Origin: Liolophura sinensis
Lineage: Eukaryota > Mollusca > Polyplacophora > Chitonida > Chitonidae
Assembly: GCF_032854445.1 (NCBI RefSeq)
Contig: NC_088295.1
Span: 64,337,249 to 64,401,248, forward strand
DNA length: 64,000 nucleotides
Reading direction: 5' to 3'
Shown: piece after piece, positions 53,860-64,000 of the stretch
Layout: every line of letters begins with the position of its first letter
How positions within the stretch are numbered: the stretch's first letter is position 1
The notes under the pieces: generated by a model
Told to the model about the DNA's origin: nothing
The model's database searches: none
The model's input: the letters and a program-made list of their open reading frames with translations, nothing else
Made by a program: the position numbers and the translations under genes

Positions 53860-54880
53860 TGTTTGGTATATGGTAAGGCGGAGAATCATCCCCTGAGAGG
53901 TATGACAAGAAAGTACGAATTTCAAAATTCAAGCTCAATTCTGAAAATTTTCGAATCAGAAGTACAAAACTTGGCCAAAGGGCTCATGAAAAATTACATG
54001 CATATACAGGAGCTGGTTGCTTTAGTAATAAGCCGCGCAAAAATGCACTCAATCAGGCCTCGTGTTTATAATTTACAGTATAAGATCGCATTAATCAGAA
54101 TTGTGTTTATATATGTGAAAAATTTTTATAATGTGATCGGTTTTGTCATATTTTGGTTTAAACTCCATATTTCTGCCGTATTCGGTACGGCATTCATTAT
54201 GGTACAGTGACTTAACGTATATGGATTTAGATTTTGAAGCACTTTTTATGTTTGGACTAGCTGATAAGAAAGACAATGTTAACTGGTTTGTTTTTGTGTA
54301 AACATTGTCCGTAGTTTCGCACGACTTACCATGCTTATGTACCACAGAACGTTGTTTCTCTCTTCTAGGATGTGATGTCGCAAGAAGTGAAAATCGCACA
54401 CCTGTATTTTACACAGCGACGGGATCTGCTTTTTGATCATTATGTCAAGTTTTATCATTTTGTCGATATAAATGACAACGACAATTTGAGGACTGTGTTG
54501 GAATAGTGTGTTATTCTGTTAATATAATGTACTGCTAGCTTCCATCTAGTCCATCTTTTTTCTTTTTAACATGTAAACGATGCAGTAACCATGTATGTTC
54601 TGAACTCTGGTAAATAAATAAATAAATAAAACCTATTCAATTTGGAGAGTATATAGACCTTTGGGAAAGAGTTCGAATCCTATATAATATTTATTTTCCC
54701 TTTGGAAACCTGTTTCTATGTGAGTAAAGACAAGGCCAGTTTGTCGTAAATATAAGTGAAACAATTGTTAGGATATGCTAATACGTAGCATCTGACAATT
54801 ACAAAGGAATCTTGGGGCTGAAAGTTACATTTATAATGTATTGATTCAATGAAATTTCCTTGTGTGGGGGGGGGGGGGGA
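53860..54880. other. Non-coding stretch
   Basis: AT-rich with no supported gene. It ends in a run of G (about 54867-54880) next to a SINE. Confidence 0.55.
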
Positions 54881-54888
54881 CTCCATGG

Positions 54889-55056
54889 AAGAGTGGTGCA
54901 ATGACCCAGGAGTCTCTCACTAATGCGGTTGCTGAGAGTTCAAGTCTCTCAGCAGAGGATTCCTCCCACCATTCCTCCCGCCATGATGCTGACCGCCGTC
55001 GTATAAGTGAATATTCTTGAGTAAGGCGTAAAGCAGCAATCAAATAAATTAATAAA
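54889..55056 (+). mobile_element. tRNA-derived SINE, partial, plus orientation
   Basis: Contains 'caatgacccaggagtctctc', the B-box-like 'gagttcaagtctc', a shortened body and the tail 'gtgaatattcttgagtaagg', ending 'caataaataa'-like. The A-box end is missing. Confidence 0.8.
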
Positions 55057-55570
55057 TCTTATTTCGTATGAAGACGATACAGAGCAGAGAATCAATAAAA
55101 CCACAGGACAGAGAAGGGGAGATAACTGTTATAGAATAAATGCACGAGGGCATTTTGTCACTTTACCTAGCTCAGGGTTTTGTTCTAGGGAGTGCTTTTA
55201 GGGAGAGTTGGGGAAAGAGGTTTGTATATAGATAAGGTTTGAAGTTCTAAATTATCATAACACCACTTTTCTACGGCCATTGTTAATTATGATTCTATAT
55301 CTAACAACATCGCTATAATGTTTACCACATCGCTGAGTCAAACAGGCTGGTTATTCTGGTTGTAAAACATCTTCTGGTTTATTGTCTGTCCACGTCTGCC
55401 TGTGCACTGTGAGAGAAACATCGTCAGAGCATGACGTAATGACAGTGACGTCGTGTTACAGTTATAGGTGCGACATTTCAATTGTACGCTCCGCTTCGGG
55501 ACCGGTAGATCCGGATCAATCCTTGATCGAGTCACACCTAAGACTTTAAAAGAGGAAGTTGTAACTTCCT
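55057..55570. other. Non-coding stretch
   Basis: No gene or repeat recognised. It contains one short antisense open frame without domain support. Confidence 0.5.
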
Positions 55571-55571
55571 C

Positions 55572-55828
55572 GCTTGGCGTTCAGCATGAAGGGGATAGTG
55601 CAACGACTGGTTGACCCGTATCAGTATAATGGCTCGGGTGGGGCCGCTTACTTGCCTTCGGTAAGTCGTCTCAGTGAAGCAGCACTAAATAAAAGAGCGG
55701 TGGAAATCCGTCCTGCAACAAGGAGGCACATTACACGTGCATGCACCCTAAGGATTCCTTCGTCGTCATATGACTGAAAAATTGTTGAGTACGACGTTAA
55801 ACCCCAAGCACTCGTACTCACTCACTCA
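55572..55828 (+). mobile_element. Second dispersed SINE-like element
   Basis: Starts 'ttggcgttcagcatgaaggg', contains 'gtgcaacgactggttgaccc' and ends 'gttgagtacgacgttaaacc' followed by an 'actc' repeat tail. I recognise this as a dispersed family common in mollusc genomes. It is distinct from the tRNA-headed SINE. The 67-codon frame inside it is not a gene. Confidence 0.7.
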
Positions 55829-56968
55829 ATTGTACGCCGTTACAGAGAGTATTATTCTACCAACGATTTGTGTATTATCTGAATTATACATTTAAGAAAT
55901 CCGTTTTCACTTTATTTGTTTTTATGGATAGCAACATATGTCTAGGTTTTAACGTTACCGCGGACCGACTTACGAATGAAGGCTGCGAATTCCGCCCACC
56001 TCTGTGTTTGTGCTTTATTCTCATAATTTCGGCCGTGTGGCAACCCACAGTGTGAGTAATATTATTTATATATAATATTACTCACATAATATTATTTGAA
56101 CCAGAATAATTTCCGCTTATGATGAAAGAGGCTGTTTTATTGTCCATGTGTATAGTTTAGTTGAGTACATGCAGCACATAAAAATGTATAATAGCATGGT
56201 AAACGGAAATATTGGGGGGAAAAACTACGTTGTAAGACCTTATGTACGCAATGTAAGCATAAACTCTGCTCCACATACGCGTAGTGATACATACATGAGT
56301 AATGTGCCGGTACGTATTTTCACTGTGACGTGGTTAATGTAGTCCGTTTATTAAAGCAGGGATATAACTCAAAGTCTCATACGCTACAAGGTATACAATG
56401 TGGATGTTACCAAATGTAAACTGGCTGACAATCATCTTTTTCTGTTACTGGTAAACTGTTGCTTTTGTTTCTTTTCTGCAGACTTTTCCCATTCCATTCT
56501 CCATGCAACTGTGGATCGTACAGTCATTAAACTGTCTATGGAACTTAAAGACCTGTCGTTGGTTTAGTTATTGGAGGGTGCGGGTTAACTTAGTGCAATT
56601 CCCACTCTTTGTGGGAAGAGGTATGATAACAATCGCTTCAGCAAGAAAAAAAAGTCTGGTTTTTTTCCACTAACGCTGATGGACCACTTAACATTGATGC
56701 TATTCTCATCTTCAGATATTGCGCAAGGCTATGAAGCGTGACCATGTTGGGCAAAAATGTATTAATAGTATACAATGTACGCATACGTCGCTGGTTATAT
56801 GACATTCTCACGTTGTGAGGATATAGATCACACTGATTTATTTACGGGTAGCTTAAGTGTGGTTCTCAGAGACGAAAGCAAACTTCTTCGTAATGCGACA
56901 TATCCTCACTGAGCGTCTCGTTAGATTCTACACAAGCAAATTAAACGACGTCCACATTCCACATCAGT
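55829..56968. other. Upstream flank of the secreted protein gene
   Basis: AT-rich. An inverted repeat around 56053-56095 (gagtaatatta ... taatattactc) can form a hairpin. No promoter motif stands out. Confidence 0.5.
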
Positions 56969-57646
56969 ATGGGTTACTTAACCATAGCGGTACTCATCAT
57001 AACTGTTCAGTCACTCACAATTCTGCAGCTGGTCGACACTCAGTGTCCACTCTCTACTCAACAGGAGACACTACGGCAGTTATCGGCATGCCAATCCGTC
57101 TTTAACCAAGCCTTGCTGTTCATCAAACATCTTGCAAACCAGACGAAACTTGAGCAATACTGTATCACCAAAGCCACCGCAGAAAGAAGATGTATTGACA
57201 AATTATTTGGGGACTGTCCAGATGCGGACAAGCTAGTAAATGTTACCGGCTACCAAACTGTCATCAGTTTATGGTGTAAGAATATTGCCGCACTGTCTTC
57301 ACAAACCACATGTATCTCGCGTCAACAAGGGAATGTAGATCTTTGCGCTGCCAATCGAAGAAGTCTGTACAACGCAGTGAAGGCCAGTCTGAGGTTACAG
57401 ATTTCAACAGAGGGAGAAAAATGGGTAGAGGAACAGCAACATATAAAACGCTGCGAATATCACCATGATGTGGTAATGTGTCAAAACTCGTACGGTCAAT
57501 ACTGTGGTGCAAAAATCAAACAGCTCTTTCAAGCAATTCAGTATGCCCAGATCCCATCTTACTGTGGAGGAAATTCGATCAAGCAGAACATACCCAGCCT
57601 TCTCACCGCTTTGCTTCTGAGCGTCACTTTTATATTTCATGCCTGA
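56969..57646 (+). CDS. Secreted Cys-rich protein, probably GPI-anchored
   Basis: 225 residues in one open exon. A signal peptide is evident at residues 1-24 (MGYLTIAVLIITVQSLTILQ). The mature part has 12 cysteines, an even number suggesting disulfides, and two N-glycosylation sequons (NQT, NVT). The C-terminus is a hydrophobic segment (SLLTALLLSVTFIFHA) with no cytoplasmic tail, typical of a GPI-anchor signal. I do not recognise the family. The ATG at 56969 is well placed before the signal peptide; an upstream untranslated exon cannot be excluded. The 3' end of the coding region is the founder of the adjacent 89-bp minisatellite. Confidence 0.75.
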   Translation: MGYLTIAVLIITVQSLTILQLVDTQCPLSTQQETLRQLSACQSVFNQALLFIKHLANQTKLEQYCITKATAERRCIDKLFGDCPDADKLVNVTGYQTVISLWCKNIAALSSQTTCISRQQGNVDLCAANRRSLYNAVKASLRLQISTEGEKWVEEQQHIKRCEYHHDVVMCQNSYGQYCGAKIKQLFQAIQYAQIPSYCGGNSIKQNIPSLLTALLLSVTFIFHA

Positions 57647-58890
57647 TGCTACCCTGAACTCAGTATATAACCGTGCCCTAAAGCAGAGCCTTCTCACCGC
57701 TGTGCTTCTGAGGATCATCACATTTCGTACCTGATTTTACCCTGAACTCCGTATATAACAGTGCAGAACATACCAAGCCTTCTCACCGCTGTGCTTCTGA
57801 GGATCATCACATTTCGTACCTGATTTTACCCTGAACTCCGTATATAACAGTGCAGAACATACCAAGCCTTCTCACCGCTGTGCTTCTGAGGATCATCATA
57901 TTTCGTACCTGATGTTACCCTGAACTCCGTATATAACAGTGCAGAACATACCAAGCCTTCTCACCGCTGTGCTTCTGAGGATCATCATATTTCGTACCTG
58001 ATGTTACCATGAACTCCATATATAACAGTGCAGAACATACCAAGCCTTCTCACCGCTTTGCTTCTGAGGATCATCATATTTCGTACTAGATGTTACCCTG
58101 AACTCCGTATATAACAGTGCAGAACATACCCAGCCTTCTCACCGCCGTGCTTCTGAGGATCATCATATTTCGTACTAGAGGTTACCATGAACTCCATATA
58201 TAACAGTGCAGAACATACCAAGCCTTCTCACCGCTTTGCTTCTGAGGATCATCATATTTCGTACTAGATGTTACCCTGAACTCCGTATATAACAGTGCAG
58301 AACATACCCAGCCTTCTCACCGCCGTGCTTCTGAGGATCATCATATTTCGTACTAGATGTTACCCTGAACTCCGTATATAACAGTGCAGAACATACCAAG
58401 CCTTCTCACCGCTGTGCTTCTGAGGATCATCATGTTTCGTACCTGATGTAACCCTGAACTCCTTATATGACCGTGCCACAAAGCAGAACATACCAAGCCT
58501 TCTCACCGCTTTGCTTCTGAGGATCATCATATTTCGTACCTGATGTTACCCTGAACTCCGTATATAACCGTGCCGAACATACCAAGCCGCTGTGCTTCTG
58601 AGGATCATCATATTTCGTACCTGATGTAACCCTGAACTCCTTATATGACCGTGCCACAAAGCAGAACATACCAAGCCTTCTCACCGCTGTGCTTCTGAGG
58701 ATCATCATATTTCGTACCTGATGTTGCCCTGAACTCCGTATATAACCGTGCCGAACATACCAAGCCGCTGTGCTTCTGAGGATCATCATATTTCGTACCT
58801 GATGTAACACTGAACTCCTTATATGACCGTGCCATAAAGCAGAACATAACAAGCCTTCTCAACGCCGTGCTACTGAACACACCTGTATCT
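57590..58890 (+). repeat. 89-bp minisatellite derived from the secreted protein gene's 3' end
   Basis: About 13-14 units. Consecutive 'ctcaccgc' landmarks at 57782, 57871, 57960, 58049, 58138, 58227, 58316 and 58405 are exactly 89 bp apart. Later units are 97 bp or shortened. The first unit overlaps the last 50-60 coding bases plus the 3' flank of the gene, so each repeat carries a copy of the C-terminal codons, a stop and 'gaactccgtatataac'. Two variants (acctgatgtt and actagatgtt) partly alternate. Confidence 0.92.
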
Positions 58891-59330
58891 TTACATTCGG
58901 CACCAGATGTTTCCCTGGACCAAGTACATAATAGTGTCATGAAAGTAGAACATACTCTGGCCTCGCTCATCACTGTTTCTTTTCTGAAAGATGTAATGCA
59001 AATCAGTTCAAATACAATTTATATTTTTTCGCTTATGACAACTGTCGTGAGATATTTTTGTTCAGATCAAATTTTCTGTCAACTGTTTATTTGTTTATCT
59101 GATCCGCTTTTAATGCTGTATATTTCAGAATTTCTCACGGGCAAGACAACAGCTATGTTGACGAAGTAAGTCACTTCTTTCCTCCAGTGACTTTCTCTTC
59201 ATGGATGATAAGGAGAGGACGTCAATCCGTTTAGCAAACAACCTTACATATAAATGGCACCTAACGTATAATGTATATGTGTATATGCTTTCACGTGCGA
59301 GGTTGGTGAACAGAATAGACCCAGATCGCT
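58891..59330. other. Non-coding stretch
   Basis: AT-rich between the minisatellite and a SINE; nothing recognised. Confidence 0.5.
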
Positions 59331-59334
59331 TGAT

Positions 59335-59526
59335 AGTGCAGCACAATGACCCAGGAGCCTCTACCGAATGCGGTCGCAAGGAGTTCAGTAATACCGTTTA
59401 TTCTGGTTTCCTGTCCTGTAGTACACGGTAACGTCTGTCAGCAACCTGTGGATGGTCGCGGGCTTCTCCAGGCTCTGTCCGTTTTCTTCCCACTGTACAG
59501 CGAAAAGCACCAATCAAATAAATAAA
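59335..59526 (+). mobile_element. tRNA-derived SINE, diverged, plus orientation
   Basis: Contains 'cacaatgacccaggagcctc', 'gaatgcggtcgcaaggagtt', 'gcaacctgtggatggtcgcg' and ends 'caatcaaataaataaa'. Diverged from the other copies. Confidence 0.72.
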
Positions 59527-59850
59527 TGGGGCTACGCCCCAAACATGTTTTTTCTAATAGTCGACTATATTTCAGTTTCAATATTTCCATTTGAAAGATA
59601 TTTTATCATAATTGCAGAACAATTTTTAATCATATTTCGAATTTTAACTGATTTTTGCTTGTTTCAAAGTCATTTGTTTTTGTGTGTCCTAATTTTGGGT
59701 GTTATCATCATTTCCCTACAACATACGTCGTCATGGTAGTTAAGGGTTTACTAAGTGACCTTCATGAAACCAGACCCTGGTTACCAGGTTTGCCACGCAC
59801 TCACAATCACAGAATCCGTTCTGCAAGTTCACCTGAAACATTTATTGATT
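59527..59850. other. Non-coding stretch
   Basis: AT-rich and short, between two SINEs. No gene recognised. Confidence 0.5.
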
Positions 59851-59854
59851 TATT

Positions 59855-60114
59855 TGATTTATTTATTTGATTGGTGTTCTTACGCCGTACTCAAGAATAT
59901 TTCACTTATACGACGGCGGCCAGCATTATGGTGGGAGGAAACCGGGCAGAGCCCCGGGAAACCCACGACCATCCACAGGTTGCTGGCAGACCTTTCCACG
60001 TACGACCAGAGAGGAAGCCAGCATGAGCTGGACTTGAACTTACAGCGACCGCATTGGTGAGAGACTCCTGGGTTATTAGGCTGTGCTAGCTGATCCACTG
60101 AGCCACGGAGGCCC
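59855..60114 (-). mobile_element. tRNA-derived SINE, full length
   Basis: Ends with GGGGGCCTCCGTGGCTCAGT on the minus strand (head) and 'tttatttgattggtgttctt' on the plus strand (tail side). The body matches 28273-28533 closely. Confidence 0.9.
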
Positions 60115-60236
60115 CCGAAAACCTTTGAGGAAACTGAAACCCCACAATATATGTGATAATAAGAATACCGTACCAAAAATGATAGGGACGCCGAATAATT
60201 TATATATTCAGGATTAAACTAAAGATCTGTTACGCC

Positions 60237-60240
<4 letters not shown>

Positions 60241-60301
<61 letters not shown>
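60241..60301. repeat. (TA)n microsatellite
   Basis: About 30 TA repeats, directly abutting the tail of the next SINE fragment. Confidence 0.98.
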
Positions 60302-60305
<4 letters not shown>

Positions 60306-60440
60306 TTGATTGGTGTTTTACGCCGTACTCAAGAATATTTCATTTATGCGACGGACGCCAGCAATATTGTGGGAGGAAACCGGGCAGAGCCCGGGGAAAA
60401 CCCACGACCACCCGCAGGTTGCTGCCAGGCCTTCCCACTT
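60301..60440 (-). mobile_element. tRNA-derived SINE, 5'-truncated
   Basis: From 'tttatttgattggtgtttta' through 'gttgctgccaggccttccca', lacking the tRNA head. The (TA)n at its left may have grown from its tail. Confidence 0.85.
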
Positions 60441-60784
60441 ACGGACACGTATATATATCCTACGTGTGTAGAGAGTTGGTAACTGAGAAGAATGCTATAC
60501 ATAAACATACAGGTTATGGGTTTTTATAGTGCAATTTCAGACGTAGTACCCCATGTTCACAAACTGCGTGGGTGAAGAAAACGGTCCTCCCAGCGTTATT
60601 GCGTAGGAAAATGCTTATTTCTGAGTTGCTGTCAGCGTTCATGTGTAAGTTGGATTTACATAATTTTCAGCTTTACAGATAGTCTGAGTATTTCTGCAGA
60701 GCTTTCGTGGTGTGGTTTTGTACAACCAGACCTTCTTTATCGCCAGCGAAGTGGCAAAAAGTTATCTTTTCCCCAGTGCTTTAA

Positions 60785-60938
60785 CATGGGGCGGCCATTC
60801 TGTTTTCGTAAGAAGGACTTTCAACAACCTGCGGGATAGTCGTGGGGTTTTCCCCGGGCTCTGCCCGGTTTCCTCCACTTGCGCCGCTGTGCAAGTGAAT
60901 TATTCGCATGTAACACAAATCAAATGAATAATAAAATA
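60785..60938 (+). mobile_element. tRNA-derived SINE fragment, plus orientation
   Basis: Contains 'caacctgcgggatagtcgtg' and 'cccgggctctgcccggtttc', the SINE body in sense orientation, with a decayed tail. Confidence 0.75.
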
Positions 60939-61500
60939 TATCCCAATTATGGTTAAAGCCCACAACTAGTAACACAATTCCAGGACTAACACTCTGCTAG
61001 TCCTATAACTGCGCAAACAACTTGGCCTAGGTGTTCTTATTTGCGCAATGTGCGCTCGCAAGATGGCAATGTACAGTATGGACTGGGCAATACGACTTGG
61101 GGAATCCCGAATTTTACAAGGCGCAATATACATTCAAACTCTAGTTATTTCATTCTAGCTGTGGGACCGTTACCTATTAGAATTACATTCCTTCGCATGC
61201 GTGTTGCAGTGACAGCAGTACACAATCAGCTGGAGATAAGTTTCGCTATTTCCTAAGTTTTAAGTTTGGGATAACGTTTTTCTGGGAGATATGCATGTAG
61301 TATGCATGTACTTCCAACATTATTTCAAGCATGCCGCAGAAACCACACATCCCTTTCCGCCAACCGAAGAACCAATCAAGATTGCCAAAGTTTTCAATTA
61401 AGCCTTACACATGATCTGAATTGAGACCTGCACTATCTCAAGAGGCGGGCTCTCCAATCAGGTGGGTAGATTTATACCCGTATTTCCCAAAACAATCGAC
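60939..61500. other. Non-coding stretch
   Basis: No gene recognised. Short open frames lack domains. Confidence 0.5.
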
Positions 61501-61519
61501 CGTCGCAGCACACTGACTG

Positions 61520-62180
61520 CCCTATGGCTAGGACAGTTATGTCATGGATGTAAACCAGTCCTGGAGCTAGGACAGTCAGTTATGTTATGGAAGGAAACCA
61601 TTCTCCTGTTCTAGGACAGTCAGTTATGTCAGGGATGTAAACCAGTCCTGGAGCTAGGACAGTCAGTTATGTCAGGGATGGAAACCACTCTTCTGTTCTA
61701 GGACAGTCAGTTATATCATGGATGGAAACCAATCTCCTGTTCTAGGACAGTCAGTTATGTCAGGGATGGAAACCACTCTTCTGTTCTAGGACAGTCAGTT
61801 ATGTCATGGATGGAAACCAATCTCCTGTTCTAGTCAGTTATGTCATGAATGTAAACCAGTCCTGGAGCTTGGACAGTCAGTTATGTTATTCATGGAAACC
61901 ATTCTCCTAGGACAGTCAGTTATGTCAGGGATGGAAATCACTCTAATGTTCTATGGCAGTCAGTTATGTCATGGATGGAAACCAATCTCCTGTTCTAGCA
62001 CAGTCACTTATGTTAAGAATGGAAATCATTCCAATGTTCTAGGACAATCAGTTATGCCATGGATTGAAATCACTCTAACGCTTTAGGACAGTCTGTTGTC
62101 AGGGGTTGAAAGCACACTCCTGTTCTAGGACAGTCAGTTATGTCATGGATGGAAACCACTCTTCTGTTCTAGGACAGCTA
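61520..62180. repeat. ~44-bp minisatellite
   Basis: About 15 units of 'ctaggacagtcagttatgtc' plus 'atggatggaaaccactctcctgtt', with length variants and truncated units. No coding potential is conserved across units. Confidence 0.92.
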
Positions 62181-62189
62181 TGTTGTGTG

Positions 62190-63240
62190 TGTTTAGAAAT
62201 ACAAATTTAGAAACTTGGAAATACTGCACGCTGAAGAAACTGAAGAAGAGTACTGGATGAATCAACCGTCAAAATTTATTTATTTCTCTCAGCCATGTGA
62301 TTCAAACAACTGAAAACAGATTCACTGATTTTCAGAAGGTATATTTATACCACTTTTCACTCTGAAGTTCTACTCTGTCTCAATCACACAGTCAGCAACA
62401 TTTACTTATTTTATTTATAATGAATATGTACACAAATAATTAACACCCTTTGTTGTTCAACTCTTGCAAACCAAAATACCATGGTCCATCTACTGGAACA
62501 GAGGTTCTTGTCTCAAAGCACTAATTACCAGGGAAAAGCATTAGAAATTGGTAATATATTGGCAACACACCAAGGTAAGTTCAATTCACAAAATGCACAT
62601 TAGCAAAGTAAACAACTCTACAGCTATCACGTGCAATGCACGGAAAATAAGCTAAAAATAAACAGTTAATATTTTCTACTGATAGCCATCCCATGGATTA
62701 CCAGGCTTCTTGCATATTGCCTGAAGGATTGACTCCCTTTCCCCTCCTGTATGCCCAAAATTGTTTCAACTCCCGATTAACCTTATTAAACAATTTATAC
62801 TCGCATGAATCTAAGTGACTATATCATTGCCCATAATGAGTTTCAACAGGTATAAAATAGAGTAATTATTCTCTAGGACAAATAAAATCATGTGATAACC
62901 ATATTTAACCATGAACAAAACACAATGATGATATATCAATGAATATGGCAAGAGTGCTTAAATATAATAAATGAAGAGAATGACTTAAAAATCAATCCAA
63001 AGCCGAACGTGACATAGGAATGAAAACATGGCGTCAATCTGCTAGTTATGAAATATTTAGCAGGTCACAGTCAAAATATCGCGTGACATTTTAAAAACAA
63101 AAACATAGGTGGCGCCATCTACATCGGGACAGGACATTTGGCAAGTGGTGCAGCAGATTTAATAGTCCTTACGTCCATTAAATGATCATAAATCTTATTT
63201 TACGATGATGGATATAGCAACTCAATATACAGCTTAAATG
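62190..63240. other. Non-coding stretch
   Basis: AT-rich; nothing recognised. Confidence 0.5.
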
Positions 63241-63242
63241 AG

Positions 63243-63245
<3 letters not shown>

Positions 63246-63301
<56 letters not shown>
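63246..63301. repeat. (TA)n microsatellite
   Basis: About 27 TA repeats. Confidence 0.98.
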
Positions 63302-63303
<2 letters not shown>

Positions 63304-64000
63304 GCATGGTGAAAAGGTGTGCTCCTTTATAGTACTATTTTAATGTATGCATTGAGTTAATAAAAACAAAAACAAACACAAGAAAAAACAAACATCGAAC
63401 TGACAAAGATATACGCGCATAATTACACTTTAATAACTACTTATTAACTAACAACACATATTATGGCACACACCAAGTTTTCCCTGGAAAAGCTGATCAA
63501 CCAAATGTATGTAAAGAAACCTTTCAGTGTAACTTGTAAGGTTAAAAGTCACAACCATATGTTCCAGCTTTCGGTACCCCTTCATCACTTTCTGTAAATA
63601 TGGTGTTTACTTCCACAATATTTTTGCAAACGATGTTCCTTAACCTTGAAATCATTTACAAAAAACATCATGAAAATTACAAGCTTTCATGAAAGGGCAC
63701 CTTTGTTGGAGTTTTCAACCTAAAATGGTGCATAAGTTCAGAAGCAATGGTCAGCTTGAACTGCCTTGTCCAGTGGTAAAAGCATTTTCCTATCAAAACA
63801 TGCAAACCAGTAGAAAAATTTTGTTGGTCTGGGTATAACTGGTATTCTGTGTGTTTGTGAATGGAAGAGAGACAAATGGAGGTCTCAACAAAAATTAAAG
63901 TAGGCCCTATCAATCAAACTATGAATGTTTGTCACGTGGTGTCATTACAGCATAAGTAATGGACAGCATAAATGGAATTATGCATACATATATAATATAC
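63302..64000. other. Non-coding stretch to window end
   Basis: AT-rich, with one short antisense open frame (63677-63913) without recognisable domain. It might be an untranslated region of a gene beyond the window; this cannot be judged here. Confidence 0.45.

Noticed and set aside
53138-53925. Overlapping long open frames on both strands in the 53 kb region
   Set aside because: They are produced by the repeat unit and its bias; residues follow the DNA period and there is no domain.
57590-58890. CRISPR-like array of regular repeats
   Set aside because: This is eukaryotic DNA; the units are directly adjacent with no unique spacers and derive from the neighbouring exon.
58463-58973. Minus-strand frames over the 89-bp minisatellite
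   Set aside because: Pure shadow of the repeat, with the same peptide repeated and breaking whenever unit length changes.

Overview
The window is animal nuclear DNA, most likely from a mollusc. It has spliced genes with GT-AG introns, Pol III tRNA genes, a non-LTR retrotransposon, and many copies of a tRNA-headed SINE of a kind I associate with bivalve and gastropod genomes. The phylum call is inference; the rest is read from the sequence. Most of the window is AT-rich, with one GC-richer block at about 15.0-26.7 kb that is a separate mobile element.

Layout. (1) 1-15007 is a tandem array of roughly 1.55 kb units. Each unit is a dimer of two related monomers of about 770 bp, and each monomer carries one minus-strand tRNA-Trp(CCA). 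One tRNA per dimer is intact (seven identical intact copies) and the other is a decayed sister. A 200-N gap lies at 11340-11539. The sequence before the gap (about 8.26-11.34 kb) repeats the sequence at about 13.25-16.32 kb and carries many single-base indels, so part of the array is probably a false duplication from two overlapping contigs. (2) 15008-26709 is a degenerate Polinton/Maverick-type element, with inverted terminal repeats of about 165 bp, inserted inside the D-arm of one of these tRNA-Trp genes. It carries a major capsid gene, a packaging ATPase remnant, an rve integrase, a protein-primed family B polymerase and several membrane or coiled-coil ORFs. Both in-frame stops and frameshifts break it, and the polymerase has lost both catalytic aspartates of its motif C. 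(3) 26710-32400 is decayed tRNA-Trp repeat, with three SINEs (each with a 12-13 bp target duplication) and a broken minus-strand LINE. (4) 32400-38600 has no gene I can support. (5) 38665-44688 (minus) is a complete ten-coding-exon gene for an hnRNP Q/R (SYNCRIP) orthologue, 629 aa by exon arithmetic. A likely 5' untranslated exon and YY1-type promoter lie near 49.6 kb. Its introns hold a candidate DNA transposon and a duplicated 113-bp element that resembles an H/ACA snoRNA. (6) 49.7-56.9 kb is mostly non-coding, with a 21-22 bp minisatellite and SINEs. (7) 56969-57646 (plus) encodes a secreted, Cys-rich, probably GPI-anchored protein. Its 3' end has been amplified into an 89-bp minisatellite. 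(8) 58.9-64.0 kb holds SINEs, two (TA)n tracts and a minisatellite of about 44 bp.

The most notable biology is the collision of a virus-like Polinton with a tRNA-Trp gene array. The element disrupts the A-box of one member while many identical copies remain. The main technical caution is that indel-type breaks in and around the element may be sequencing errors: the two copies of its left end carry reciprocal indels. The substitution-type lesions cannot be explained that way.
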